In this document: in pieces, positions 22,068 through 33,978 of the stretch
Numbering within the stretch: the first letter of the stretch is position 1
Layout of the letters: each line of letters opens with the position of its first letter
Assembly: GCA_030278955.1 (NCBI GenBank)
Contig: JAOANR010000003.1
Coordinates: forward strand, 48,075,175-48,139,174
Direction of reading: 5' to 3'
Length of the DNA stretch: 64,000 nt
From: Hygrophila difformis
Lineage: Eukaryota; Streptophyta; Magnoliopsida; Lamiales; Acanthaceae
Notes under the pieces: generated by a model
Seen by the model: the letters and a program-made list of their open reading frames with translations, nothing else
Database searches by the model: none
Told to the model about the DNA's origin: nothing
Position numbers and translations under genes: made by a program

Positions 22068-22883
22068 TCAGAAAGTGTCATAAGCTCGATACCCAAATGA
22101 AGACTTAATCCCTTCCCTGAGACCCGAAATGAATCGACGGACCTCATCCCTACCAGTGGGCATAACCTCCGGAGCATACCTCATCAGCTCCACAAACTTC
22201 CTGTGGTAGGCTGTCACGGTCATACTCTCCATCTGTCTCAAACCCAGAAATTCCAACGTTTTCACCTCCAAGACATGTGGTGTATAGAAGTGTGAGCTCA
22301 GAGCCTCCATGAACTGCTCCCAGTTGAAACCGGGCCTAGCGACTAGGTCGTTCTCGCGGGTCCTCCACCAATGTAACGTTTCCTCTTCCAGGTAGTAGGA
22401 AGCCACATAGACCTTCTGGTCCTCCGGACAATTGATGCTAAAAAGGACCCGACCCAACTGGTACTTCCAGTTCTCAAGGTCAGATGGACTGGCACCCCCT
22501 GCAAACTTTGGTGGACGGTGCTTTGTGGACAGATCCACATAGTCCACAAGGACTGGAATAGGTGTAGGGGCAGGCTGCACTATAGGCTGTGATAACATCT
22601 GGAATAACTGTGCCAGCTGCTGGGCGAACTCAATTGGATTGAAGGCAGCTGCACCTCCTATTGGTGGATTTCCGAGAGGCACATGAGCAACAGGTGGTAC
22701 CTCCGGTGCGGGTGGATGAGGAGGACATGGTAGTCCGTCGTTTCCCTGTTCAACACCATCAGGTTGAACCATATTCCCCATCTCCTCAGGTGCAAAGTCC
22801 CCAACCCTATCTCCAATGGGTGGGCCCTGGTTTTTGCGGGGCCTCCCCCGTCGCCCAGTACCCTTAGCTCGATAAGGAACCAT
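22068..22883 (-). pseudogene. Gag of the Tekay-like element
   Basis: The likely start is MVPYRAKGTGRRGRPRKNQG at 22883; the 34 residues upstream in the same frame look non-coding. A proline-rich linker is followed by the retrotransposon gag fold: PPKFAGGASPSDLENWKYQL, then YLEEETLHWWRT, and TVTAYHRKFVELMRYAP. The frame ends near 22068, before the zinc knuckle. Confidence 0.8.
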
Positions 22884-23208
22884 TCTGATATGCAAAACAG
22901 ACACAACATGAACAAACATGTAAGCAAAAATCACCAACATTCCATATATCCCATAGAACTGATGGCAGAGTAAAGAATATAACAATTAAATAAATAAATA
23001 ACAAATGAATTCGCAGTCCTCAATGACTGTGAAGTCATGTGGATCCTGACCGAATTACCATTGTTTTTCCACAGTTCCCTAACTGTGGCTCAACCTGATA
23101 TGCGCGAACTCAACAGAATAATAATAATGCAATTCTACACTACATGTATCCCACGCACATCTCAGCGCCTATGTCTACACAAATTTTAAGGCAATAAAAG
23201 AGCACACA

Positions 23209-23221
23209 GGCTCTGATACCA
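23209..23221 (-). other. tRNA-Met primer-binding site of the Tekay-like element
   Basis: On the - strand TGGTATCAGAGCC lies three bases inside the LTR border, complementary to initiator tRNA-Met. Confidence 0.8.
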
Positions 23222-23224
23222 CTT

Positions 23225-24137
23225 TGTAATGCCCCAAAAATTCAAACCTGATTTTCGCAAACATTACCGCCGTACTAACTATCCTAAACTAGTGGCCAGC
23301 TAATTTAAACAGCTAGTACAAGGCTGAACAAACCTAAAGTGACCGTCTGTTTAATCCAGTTTAATGCAGAAGCTAGAATAAATCAAAACACATAGGCACA
23401 TGAAAAAGGTCTCACAAAATAATCATATAACAATACCAACAACTTATCCAGGCTACAAGCCTCACAAAACACCATTTGAAAGCATGCCAATATCTCAAAC
23501 AGGGCTACCAGCCCAAAGCAATAAATCACATAAGGCCACATGCCGACAAATCCCAGGCTCACAGGCCTCAACTAGTCAAAGCAGGTATCAAGTAATAGAA
23601 AATCAACAGAGTACCACATAAATACATATAATAAAATGAACATGAGAATCCTACCTATGTGATCGCTGATCCCCATATCCCAATCATGCTCCAGCGCCTC
23701 CATCAGGATCTATAAAACAGACAAAAGCAAAGGGAGTCAGTACAACATACTGAGCAAGGCTACGTGCAAGGGAGTAAGGGAAAACAGAGCAACAAAGATA
23801 AATAATAATAATAAAAATAATACATAATAATAATAGGAATAACCTGGCAAAATATAAATAAAACAATACAACATCACACCGTCCCATATCGGTACTTCAA
23901 CCACAAACACACAATCTATGCAAGTGATGCTGGCCGAACATACACCTATCTACCCTATATGCATATGCAAATGAATATGCCTACCCGGCACCTAAAACCC
24001 GGGCGGTATGAACCCACGGGTAAGGATATCATCAACTCCAACCCGTTACAGGATAACATACACCATCCCCGCAGGGACCACATGCATCACAACCAATATC
24101 ACAGGCATAACAGCCAATATCCAGGCATAACAACCGA
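23225..24137 (-). repeat. Truncated 5' LTR of the Tekay-like element
   Basis: Starts TGTAATGCCCC in + strand terms and follows the left LTR for about 900 bases, up to the CAATATCCAGGCATAAC region. It then stops at the border of a different LTR at 24138. The promoter half of this LTR is therefore missing. Confidence 0.75.
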
Positions 24138-24305
24138 TGTAACACCCCGGATTTGATAACCCAGGCCGGGATGCCACCGCTACACCTCCCAAGCAAGACA
24201 CGACTTTATTCGAGATCACTTGAGAGATGCAAGGCTAAGGTATTTCAGAATTTAACATCATCCACACACGACAATAATAATAAGTTGCAGCGGAATGCAA
24301 TAAAC
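24138..24305 (-). repeat. LTR fragment of the TGTAACACC family
   Basis: TGTAACACCCCGG followed by CCCAGGCCGGGATGCCACCG is shared with the LTR starts at 30117, 34689 and 44334, and closest to the one at 44334. It ends abruptly at about 24305, where LINE sequence begins. Only the LTR end next to the primer site is kept. Confidence 0.75.
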
Positions 24306-25822
24306 TGATTGGCCGAAACTTTCGAATTTCCCTTGGAATATTTACCTTCGGTACCAGACAAATGAGGGCAGCCGCATGTTGCACATCAAACTTGCCATCC
24401 CTCATAGCAGTACTTACAAATTTCCCAAAGGATTGCCCCACCGAGTTCCAATAGAGTTTATAGAAAATCACCGGGAACCCATCGGGCCCAGGTGCAGCCA
24501 GTCCCTTCATCCCGGAGAGCGCTTCTTTAACCTCATTCTTGCTAACATCAGCACCCAGATGCTCAATATCCACCAGCGGCTCAAGTTCAGCTAGTGGTTC
24601 TACATGCCCAGCCGGACAATGATTAAACCCCCATAAGGTTGCTAAAGTGTGTTCGAGCATGCACTTTGAGTGTTTCTTGATCTGTCTCGCAGCTTCCATT
24701 GACCTCCAACCCAACAATGCGGCTGCGTTGGCGTCGGATAAGTGTCCGGGAGTGAAAGTAGCGGGTATTACGATCCCCATGGGTTAGCCACTTGTCACGA
24801 GATTTCTGAAACTAGAGCATCTATTCTTGCTTTAAAGTTTCATCCAATTGATCCATAAGCATTTTTTCTAATCTGATCATCCAGGCCGAATTGACTTGAA
24901 GCATACACTTACGGATGCCCGTGAGTCTCCGGATCAACCGCTTCTTCCGTCTCAGGATGTGTTCAAAAATACGGGTGTTAAATTGCTTAGAGGCCTCCCG
25001 AACTTGCTTAAGGTTTTGATCTAAATCAGCATCACCCAAGTGCCATGCAGCATGTACAATAAATTCATATTGGGGATGCCCAGACCATACAAACTCCCAC
25101 CTGAATGGTCGGCCAACATTAGGATCTGCACGCGGACAACACCGAACAAGAATACCATTGTGGTCTGAAGCTCGACGAGGGAGGACCTCCACGAATCCGC
25201 CAGGGAAAGCTGTCGACCAATCCAAATTGGCCACTGCTCTGTCCAAGCATTTTCTAGCAACTGGGCCCCAGGTGGTATTCCGTTGCCACTTAATCTTCAC
25301 CAATAGTATCGAGCATGTCTCTGAATGCCTCACAGTTGCGAAGCACATAACCAACCCCCTGCGCTTCAGCCGAATTAAGGATGTCATTCCAATCTCCTAA
25401 GGCCATCCAAGGCCCCCTGATCATCTGAAAAAATTGCAGCAGACTATCCCAGTCCCTTGCCAGATCACTAGGGCACGAATTAGCATAAACGGAGGTGAAG
25501 AACCGACATGCGGCACCAACAGCAACCTAAAAGGTAGCCATTCTATTGGTACTGACAAGTTTAGTAAAAGTATATGGGTTCCAATACGAGTCAATATCCA
25601 AAGACCCCATGCCATCCCGATAGGATCCGATATAAAAATCAGCTCATAATTTAAACGATAGAAGAAAACCCTCAATCGTTCAAAAGGACCCCTTGGTTCT
25701 ATGAGAAACAAAACCAAAGGCTTAGTGGTCCCTAAAACATCTGCAATATGGCATTGAGTATTCTTGTGCATGGCGCCACGAACATTCTATGCCAAGATAG
25801 AAAATTCATTGAACTCTATCAT
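24305..25822 (-). pseudogene. LINE ORF2: endonuclease and truncated RT
   Basis: The start reads MIEFNEFSILA then stop then NVRGAM, where the usual Trp codon of the W-N-x-R-G endonuclease motif has become TAG. RRASDHNGILV is the SDH catalytic motif at the end of the endonuclease/exonuclease/phosphatase domain. The linker frame 24305-24780 carries GLAAPGPDGFPVIFYKLYW and the RKFRPIS motif that opens LINE RT. The copy is dead: it ends before the FADD motif. Confidence 0.8.
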
Positions 25823-27396
25823 TAGGTAACTGTCGGATTATCCCTCCGTCCATCCGGACCTGCTGTCTCCATTTTGTCCACAGCAGCCGCCTCACCAGAA
25901 ATTATGACAACATCCTTATCATCCAGTTGTCCCGCGTCTATCAGCGCTCCAATTCCAGGCGAAATAGTTAACTCACTCCCTGTCCCTCTATTCGGCAAGT
26001 GGTTGAATTTTGCCGGGAATATCTTGGATAGATCGAAATTGTAACTAGTATCAACATCTCCCTTGTCAGCACGAATTCTCTTAGCGCCATGTTGAGAACC
26101 TTTAGCGCTATGTTGAGGACCTTTAGCGCCATGTTGAGAATTCTTAGATCGAGAACCAGTTGCAATAGAAGACCCAACTTTAAACACAACCACTGAGCTA
26201 GAAGGGTCTTTATGAGTAGCCCCAGCTTTTCGGCCCACAAATTTATGTCTCTCCTGTGTGGGTTTTGGAGTGTCAAGAGCCACATGACCATTCTTATTTT
26301 CCTCAGGCTTTTCCTTTCCATGCCGAGTCGGCCCAACAGTGGCCTTGTCCAAGGCCTTGTCAATATTAGGTCTTCAAGGTTTTCGAGCTTTAACAGTCAT
26401 CCATTCGCCCACCCCTAATTCTACTGTATCTTTCTCACCAAGGAATGTAGATTTACTTGCCATATTCTGTGGGATTTGTTGAGTTCCCATATCCGCAGAT
26501 TTGAGATTTCTTTCCTTAGCCAAGGGTTGACTTTGACTAACATCCGCCGGCTGTGCTCCGGGTACCGGTGATGAGTGTGTCGGAACATTTTCCGACTTCA
26601 GCAGCGGTCCTGGAGATGGCCATAACAGCCAGAACGCATGCACACTGTATGCAGTCCCTCGTACGCAACTTGGACCATATCTCCTTCGACGTCCAACGTC
26701 CCCACCAGCGGTTCGTCCAATTTAATCTCAACACAAACCCTAGCGATCGGCCTCAAGATAACGCTGTTGTGTTTCGATCAAATTTCATAGGAGTACCTAA
26801 CGCGGATGCAATAGCACGTAGCGTGTTCTCCTTGTAAAACGCATGCTTCATACCAGTGAAACGAACCCAGGTTTGAATGGTATTCACTTTCGTTGTTGCC
26901 GGACAAAAATCCGTCGTCCAACAAAGAATGTCCAGGCATTGATTGAAGACCAACCAGGGCCCTCCCGTGAGAACCTTTTCTCGATCAGAAGGCTGAACAA
27001 CTTTGCTAGAAAACAACCATACCCAATGTCCATTAGATCAAATTTGCTATCAAGTTTCCAGATCCGGCCAATGCTCTTCTTTAGGGCCATATAGCCGACA
27101 GGCGGTCCCAAAACCTTAACAACAAGATTATCACGCCATGGGAAATATAATTCATCGAGTAACGCCTTATCAAATTGAATACGGGGGACTCTCTGGTGAG
27201 GACCAGTACGATCAATAGAGGCCAACTTCTCGTTCAACAAATCCTGTGTGCCACTCAGGGGGGTAGCTTCAACTCTCTTAGTCTGTCCAGCCATAACGAC
27301 ATCTCTGAATGATAAGGGCGGCGAGCCCGGCCTACGGGGAGGGGAATCAGTCGGCGACGGAGGGTCGGGGGGCAAGGGAGAAACGGGAGCATTCAT
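25822..27396 (-). pseudogene. LINE ORF1 (DUF4283-type nucleic-acid-binding protein)
   Basis: A proline-rich N-terminus (MNAPVSPLPPDPPSPTDSPP) is followed by FPWRDNLVVKVLGPPVGYM and WKLDSKFDLMDIGYGCFL. In the next frame come REKVLTGGPWLVFNQCLDI and VRFTGMKHAFYKENTLRAI. This is the RRM-like DUF4283 region found in plant L1 ORF1. A Cys/Gly region after it looks like a decayed zinc knuckle. A Lys/Arg-rich linker contains three tandem AKG/LNMALKV-type repeats near 26080-26150. At least two frameshifts occur. Confidence 0.7.
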
Positions 27397-28680
27397 AACT
27401 GTAATAGGGATTTATTCAATAAAGAGCCTATATCATTTCTTTTAGCCACTTAAAGTTTGATTGTTTTCAGTACAGGTTTTAAAACAAATCTTTAAAAAAT
27501 CTTTGAGGTATTTAATACAAATTTTAAAAAGTCTTAAAAATCTTTAGGTATTCAACAACCTAATGACTTAAACTTCATCAATTTTAATGGAATCTTTCCA
27601 AAAAATATAATTATACAAGTTTTTTTTTTCCAATAAAGGGTTATACGATTCTGTACAACATACAAAGTTAGTCAATTATACGTAAAGTATGAATTTTCTA
27701 AATATACCTATTTTTAAAAGTCTAAAAAAATTTAACACAATTTTAATTGAATATCTTCCTAAAGTTAGCTGCACATTTTTAATGATATTTGACCTACCAA
27801 ATAAAATATTCTAGATCCACCATTGACCATGAATGAAGATAGGAAGAGGAAGTACCGGTGGGGAGCAGGCGATCCAAGTCAAAGAGCAAAGGGAAGTAGG
27901 ATTCCACAATGACGACGGTAGTCTTCACTCGGTCCCTTTTTTTTTGCAATATGTGTGTTGTGCATTGTGTTGGGTTTTGTAGTGACTTATGATTTTGATA
28001 TAGAAATTGTGTGGGTTTGATTCGTGTTAAAGTGTTTGATATGTTAAAATAGGTGAATTTGGGGAATAACTGTCGATGTGAAATGTTATTAATTTGAATG
28101 TGCAAGCAAGGTGTTTGATTAAATGCCCGAATGAATTGGTTTTATTTTTTATTCACCACAATTTTGAGTTACAAGATTTGTAGGTTGATTTTAGATGCAG
28201 ATGCTTGGCATTGTCGAGATTAATGTGGCTTTGTCGATTAAATTGAAAATGTAACTATGATTGTGTTCTTGTTGAGTTGAGTTGGGATTTTTCTTAAAGT
28301 TTGAAGTGGGGTGAAGGGCGATGGGTTTGGCATATAAATTGGGGGTTTTGCCTTTTGTGTTTTAGTTGATTTAAACATAAATTCATGTTATTGAGGAGCT
28401 ATTGGTGGATTGCATGCTTTTTTAAAACTACTTGAGTAAATTTTTTGGATTTGTGGAGAAGGGGGTGGTGACCGACGGGTGGAGTTGGATTTTTTAGAAT
28501 TTTTGTGTTATTGTTGTATATTGTTAATTGTTGAAGAATTTTTGTCTTTTTGTCGCATATATTGGTTGGATTGTAGAGGTTTGTTAAAATTTTGATTTTT
28601 TTTTTTATGAATGTTAATAATATAATTGTGCAAGCAAAGTGTTCGATGAAATAGTGTATGCGGAATAATGATGGTGTTTA
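27397..28680. other. No gene recognised
   Basis: AT-rich sequence with homopolymer runs. A C/G-richer patch at 27830-27930 has no convincing frame. Confidence 0.5.
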
Positions 28681-28690
28681 TAATGTGTAG

Positions 28691-28841
28691 GGGTGAGGAA
28701 GGACAAGAATTTTGGGCTCTCCGGTGCTCGGCTAAATACCTTAGAGATTTTATGGACGATCTGGATATAAGGCGGTCGGATGGGCAAATAGAAGCAATTG
28801 AAGCCACTCGATTTGGGGTTTTCACGAAAGTGAGCAAGTAA
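28691..28841 (+). pseudogene. Exon-like fragment, Ulp1-associated domain?
   Basis: After a T-rich tract and TGTGTAG acceptor the frame reads EEGQEFWALRCSAKYLRDFMD and then ...QIEAIEATRFGVFTKVSK with a stop at 28839. The RCS-x-K-hydrophobic...Q-x-x-A-I-E-x-x-x-FG pattern resembles a domain that precedes Ulp1 peptidases in plant mobile elements. The link is from memory and weak. No companion exon is seen. Confidence 0.3.
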
Positions 28842-29094
28842 CTTGTTGAGGAGATAGATCTCATACATTGTAAAACGAATTATTTGATGTAGAATGAAAT
28901 GTTTAGTGATGACCGATTTAAATTGTTGGGTTCGGGTTATTGCAATTGGATGTCCATTTTGAATTGGTGTTGTTTGGTCTTGCAGATTATTTGTTGTATT
29001 GTATATTTGTGAATCATAATTATTGTGTGAATTTCATATTATTTGATTTCATAAGATTTGGTATTATTAAATAAATTTCTTGTTAGATGTGCAT

Positions 29095-29290
29095 GCCAAA
29101 CGACCATCCAAAACTCTTTGGAATGGACAAAAACCATGGTGGACCCTCCCACGACCGTCCAGAACTCTCTGTAATGGGCAAAAAGATTGGGATGCTCCTT
29201 CAGTACCGCCCTCCGACTGTCTCGTGATCGTCAGAAACATTCTTAAATGGACAAAACATTTGGAAGGTTCATCAAGACCGTCCCACGACC
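29095..29290. repeat. Three degenerate tandem repeats of about 60-75 bp
   Basis: Units begin near 29099, 29151 and 29225. They share GACCRTCCARAACTCT...AATGGRCAAAA, then a variable part ending in CCCWCC. Divergence between units is high. Confidence 0.55.
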
Positions 29291-30111
29291 GACCCATTGT
29301 TACCACGTTTCTCATTACTTGATTACCATAATATCAAATAATTGGTTTTCATTTGTTCAAATTATTGGATACCACACTTATAGTGAGTTGGTTACCACAA
29401 ATTTTATTACCCAGTCCACATAAAATCTCAAATTATTTCAACCCACATATTTAGTTATCAACTTATCAAACTACTAAATATGTGGTTACCACAATTATAT
29501 TAATTCGGTTACCACACATCGAAGTTTTTGATTACCACATTCCTCATTACTTAATTACCACAATATGAAATAATTGGTTACAACTTCTTTAAATTGTTGG
29601 TTACACACTTATAGTGATTTGATTACCACACTTCTATAAATTTGGTTACCGCACTTTAGGTTCTCTCTTACCTCGTTCCTCATTACTTTAGATTATTGGA
29701 TACCGTACTTATGGGAGTTGGTTACCACACTCTTCATACATGGTTACAACATATATATAAATAGTTACCATATGTCTACCTTGTTGATTACCATATTCTA
29801 TGTACATTTTTTTATTACCACACTTCTCATGTTCCAATTACCACACTTATTAGGACAGGACTTGATTATCAGATAACGTAGTTGAACGATCGAACTTTAC
29901 CATTTATTTATTAATTATGTGTGTGTGTGTGTGGGGGGGGGGGGTTGAGCCATTTGGGACGGTCAGACCGTCCTCTTGACTGTCCCTTGTTTGATTTCTT
30001 TAAAAAGAAAAAAAGAGAGAGAAAGAAAAATGTTACCGCATGTCTATTTCCAATATTACCACATTGTTCACTTATATATTACCATACATTGAGCTAAAAT
30101 TTTACCACAAA
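29290..30111. repeat. TTACCACA-rich sequence, left part
   Basis: Variants of GGTTACCACA or GATTACCACA recur every 25-45 bases in an AT-rich background. The sequence continues, without a break in character, at 37164-37815 on the other side of the gag-only element, so the two formed one tract. A (GT)n run and a G-run lie at 29920-29944. Confidence 0.65.
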
Positions 30112-30116
30112 TATCA

Positions 30117-32578
30117 TGTAACACCCCGGTTTTTGGTCACCCAGGTCGGGATGTCACCGCCACACCTCCCTAGCAAGACACGGTTTCTCCGAGCTTGCTA
30201 AAGAGATGCAAGGCTATGGTTTTTCAGAATTTAAAACATTCAAACAGCCCATTTATATATATAATTTAAAAATAATGTCATTACAGTTGCAACGGAAAAT
30301 AATATTTACAGAAGTATAATGCAGCGGAATTTAAATATAGCCAACACGGCCAGAATACGGGTTAAACAGGCCCGTTCATGCAATTTCTAGTCTAACGTAT
30401 CCTTTACAAATAAAGCATTTCCCCAAAATTCCCATGAATGCATATGATGATGCATATTCTTCGGCTCTGAAAGAAACAGGGGAAAAAAAAACGGTTTTGG
30501 TCAGCACTACGTGCTGAGTAAGTTAACACATACAAGATTATGAGGTTTCAAAACCTTTATTTAAATTTAATGAAAACATGTGCATAATAATTCATGTAAT
30601 GGCATAATTTAGAAATAGGGATTCCTAAGATCATCATATAGCTTGCAACGTAATTAAATAAGTTGCCATAAATTTAAAAACACAAATTATCAAGGATTTA
30701 ATTGGATTCCCTTATCGATGTCTCGTTTCGATTCCTTCACAGATCACCACCGCCAGGGCTCTTATGTCCACCAGCCTTACGCCTGGGCTCTTATGTCCAC
30801 AGGTATCATGGTCAATGCAAATCTTTTAATTAGAGTTAATCCGTCCGCTAGCCATACGATCAGTGTTTCGCTAGGGCTCTTACGTCAACCTAGACATACA
30901 CTTGGGCTCTTATGTCCCAAGCCGCAGAGAACATTGACAGTATCTAGCTCAGTCATAACCCGCCATATTTTAATCTTCTCGTTTCGTGTATCTTATTTTC
31001 AAAGAATTTCTACTCGTTTCAACCTTAAAGGCTAATTTCACCGTTTCAACAAGATTTCAAGATTTGACTCGGTCAACCACAATTTACTTAAAAATTCATT
31101 AAAAATCGGGTTTTACTCTAAAAATTCTGAAATTTTACCACTGACTCAGAAACATCGAGATGAACAACTTTCGTGTTTTATCTTTTTCAATCCGAGATAC
31201 CGAAACAGGTCAAAAACGTCAATTTTCGTCATATCATTAATCTGTCCGAATTTCATGTACAGCAGTTCAAGATTATCAAGATCTACCATAGCAAATCAAC
31301 TCCAAACTTAATGAAATTTTATAGAGACCTTCTTAAGACATTTATCTACAACTTTCATGTTCGGCTAAAGATCTAAATCGGCCTATAACTAATGTCAAAA
31401 ACGTGATCAAGATCGGACCTAAGTTCTGTCAAGAAGTTCAAGATCCAAGTTTCAGCAGTCCGGTTTCGGGTGGATTTCAAATATCAAAACGTCTCTAAAA
31501 ATTCTGAAAATTTTACAGTAGATAGATCTATGCCTTAGTAACGTTTTTCGTGTTTTAAGTTTTTCCGTTTGAAGACTTTTAAAGGTTCGGAAAAGTTCAA
31601 CAAAATTGTTGCGCCGGTAAAAATCATACGTTGACAGATTTTTGAAAGATTTGATTAAGCTTTTAGTTTTTGTGTTTTAGTTACTCCCAAAACCATGTAA
31701 GTATTAACTTACAGATTGTTGAGCGTCCGGGATCGTTGATTCGGAGGCGTGGTTTCCCGTCCTCCGTTTATCCTCTCCGTTTGTCGGGTTCTTCGCTCTC
31801 GATTCGAATCGGGGGTTTGGAATAGAAAAAGATCGAATTTAGGATTCGTTTTTTTGAATCACATATGGAAAAGAATGGGTCAAGGCTTACCACAGCGACG
31901 GGGGTCTCCAAATTTCGTCCAAGTCAGTTCCTCCTCTCGGTGTTGTGCCTCCGACGGCTCCGGGATTAGGGTTTCGACGTATAGAAAGATTTCGTAGGGT
32001 TTCGAATGTATTCGGAGCTCTTAGGAGGTCTTATTTATAGATATCTAAGACCTAGGGCATCCAAAATCTGACCCCAAGGGTCTTGGGTCGAGAGATGTTC
32101 AACCGAAAGTCGAAAAATCCGCGTTCGGGTGAGAGATTCACGCAACCACCAAATCTGTCATGTGGCGCGCTCTTGGCGCGGTAAACCCCTTGGAGCGCGC
32201 GGCGACCGCGCCGTCCTGGCCTGGACTTCGGTCTGGGCCGGGTCGTGCGATCCGTCGGGCGTTTCCCCCTCTCTTTCGGACTTCTATCCCTATATGTTCC
32301 CGGATTCGGATTTCCGGGGTATCTTCGGGCTCCCATTTCCTATCTTAATTTTATTCGGACCTAAATTTATGTTTAGACTCGAGTTATTGAGTCTATCGGT
32401 GTCGGGTCCCCGTGTAACCATTTATTCGATTAAATTATCTTCGGCTTCCCGGGTTCTCCGAATCTTGATTCCTTTTTAATTGAAATTCCATTTCTCATCT
32501 TCTATGATTCTTTATTCATTTATCATGTTTATTATATTTATTTATTTATTTTATGTTGCAAATTTCTCGGGTATTACA
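30117..32578 (-). repeat. 3' LTR of the gag-only element
   Basis: In + terms it runs TGTAACACCCC...GGGTATTACA. Short frames inside it (for example at 30718 and 31749) recur in the other LTR and have no coding signal. Confidence 0.92.
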
Positions 32579-32598
32579 GTCTACCCTCCTTAAGAATC
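32579..32598 (-). other. Polypurine tract used by the gag-only element
   Basis: On the - strand TTAAGGAGGGTAGAC directly precedes the LTR start TGTAATACCC. Confidence 0.65.
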
Positions 32599-32825
32599 AA
32601 CTTCGTCCTCGAAGTTGTGTTTCGGCTTTTCTCGTGCTAAAGTCTTTTTGTTTGTTTTATTATTTTGTGACTGAACTTAGAATTAAAACTTCTAAGCTGC
32701 CTACGTACCCGGTGAAGGGATCAAGCCATAACGTAGTTCAAAACAAGTTGAATTTGTTTATTTATGATTTAGGATACATGATATCGAGTCGAACTCCAAA
32801 AATAAATAACTACGGGGTATCACAT

Positions 32826-32845
32826 CCTCTCCCCCTTAGGACTTC
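32826..32845 (-). other. Second, unused polypurine tract followed by an old U3 start
   Basis: On the - strand AAGGGGGAGAGGA is followed by TGTGATACCCC. The sequence between this point and 32578 aligns with the outer end of the LTR at 44334-47534. It therefore looks like the ancestral plus-strand primer and LTR start. Confidence 0.6.
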
Positions 32846-32865
32846 AGTTATGTCCCCATAACTGT

Positions 32866-33978
32866 CTATTCATTATTCTCAAGGGGATTCGGGTTTTGGT
32901 CTTGTTCCTCGTCACTCTCCCCTTGCTGAAGGTTCACCAAATCTACTCTCTTTTCGATCGCCTCCTCTGGCGTTCGACATCCACTAGCCTTGTGACCAAG
33001 CTTGCCGCACCTACGGCAGGTTCCAGGCTTCGGGCATTGGCGCACCAGATGTGCATGGTTGCATCGTGGGCAACGTGGTATAAACGCACCACGGTTGTCG
33101 TCTCCCCCATTGAGACCTTTATTTCCTTTCCTTCGGGATCCATTGTCTTTCCTAGAGTTGTTATTGTTGCCTTTCCGATCCTTCTCAAGTCCTTGCGAGT
33201 CCTTGGTTGACTCACCATGTTCCTTACGCTTCAATTGCTGGATTCGAGCAATTGATACGGCGCGATCATATATCGTCTGCAGGTTCGGGAATTGTCCTAT
33301 TGCAAGTATCTCCCGGATACTAAGGTTCAGACCCATCTCGAATTTCTGAGCCTTGTCAGAGTCGGTTGGTACTATCCTCGCAGCGAATCGTACTAGCTCC
33401 TTGAATTTGCTGTAGTATTCTTGTACCGTTTGTGCACCTTGCTTTAAGTTGATGAATTCCTCGTACTTCGCAGTCTTGGTGCTCAGTGGGTAGAATCTTT
33501 CCCTCAAAGCTTCCTTAAGTTCTTCCCAAGTGTAGATTTCTTCGTCTTCCACTGAATTTGCTTGGAGATTTTGCCACCACTCATCGGCTTCGCCTCCTAG
33601 GTAGTAGGTCACTACATGTATCTTTTCCTCATCAGGGCACTTGATAGCATTCAAGAGCTTGTCAAAGGTACGGATCCATCCTTCCAACTTGGCTGGATCC
33701 TCTTGGCCGTCATAACGGGGTGGGTGGTAAGGGTTCACTAATGCCAAGTAGTTGACTCGGGCTACTGGCGGAGGTACTGTTTGTGTCCTATGCACCTCGG
33801 CATTTCCCAATGCTACAAGGAGTTCCTCTACCGATTTTAAACGTTCTTCCATATTATTCAGCGCTTGAGGCACTTGCTCTCCTAGGTTCTGAGGACTTTC
33901 ACTGTTGTTGGGCGTGTTGGACATGTTAGCGTCAGTGCCGTTTGGACTCACCTTCCTTGGTTTCCTCCTAGGCGCCAT
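32866..33978 (-). CDS. Gag protein of the gag-only LTR element
   Basis: An intact 370-codon frame. The basic N-terminus (MAPRRKPRKVSP) is followed by a predicted coiled segment (LNNMEERLKSVEELL). Then comes the retrotransposon gag fold: YHPPRYDGQEDPAKLEGWI, TYYLGGEADEWWQN, and LRERFYPLS with YYSKFKELVRF. Next is a Lys/Asn/Gly-rich linker and CRRCGKLGHKASGC, a perfect CX2CX4HX4C knuckle preceded by a second Cys/His patch (CPRCNHAHLVRQC). The protein should form virus-like particles and package RNA. It is the only gene of the element and shows no disabling change, consistent with recent selection or recent insertion. Confidence 0.9.
   Translation of the reverse strand: MAPRRKPRKVSPNGTDANMSNTPNNSESPQNLGEQVPQALNNMEERLKSVEELLVALGNAEVHRTQTVPPPVARVNYLALVNPYHPPRYDGQEDPAKLEGWIRTFDKLLNAIKCPDEEKIHVVTYYLGGEADEWWQNLQANSVEDEEIYTWEELKEALRERFYPLSTKTAKYEEFINLKQGAQTVQEYYSKFKELVRFAARIVPTDSDKAQKFEMGLNLSIREILAIGQFPNLQTIYDRAVSIARIQQLKRKEHGESTKDSQGLEKDRKGNNNNSRKDNGSRRKGNKGLNGGDDNRGAFIPRCPRCNHAHLVRQCPKPGTCRRCGKLGHKASGCRTPEEAIEKRVDLVNLQQGESDEEQDQNPNPLENNE

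Larger units (their letters stand above)
16308..24137 (-). mobile_element. Ty3 chromovirus (Tekay/Del-like), decayed, right LTR truncated
   Basis: On the - strand: 5' LTR (truncated, 23225-24137), tRNA-Met primer site, gag, zinc knuckle, protease, RT, RNase H, integrase, a chromodomain-like tail, a purine tract and a complete 3' LTR (16308-18249). All reading frames are broken by stops and frameshifts. The two LTRs differ visibly at many positions over their shared part, so this copy is much older than the gag-only element at 30-37 kb. The missing outer part of the right LTR is replaced by the start of another LTR at 24138. Confidence 0.85.
24305..27396 (-). mobile_element. L1-type LINE, 3' truncated
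   Basis: On the - strand ORF1 (from 27396) is followed by ORF2 (from 25822) with an overlapping stop/start TAATG. ORF2 has an endonuclease and the front of RT, then is cut at RKFRPISL, where an LTR fragment takes over. The catalytic RT palm, RNase H and poly(A) tail are absent. Frameshifts and stops occur in both ORFs. Confidence 0.8.

Noticed and set aside
29920..29944. GT repeat and G-run as a possible G-quadruplex
   Set aside because: A single G-run without neighbouring G-tracts; simple-sequence slippage is enough.
30718..31997. Repeated short frames shared by two places (also at 35289-36568)
   Set aside because: They lie inside the two identical LTRs and have no codon bias, domain or conserved start; the duplication is explained by the LTRs.
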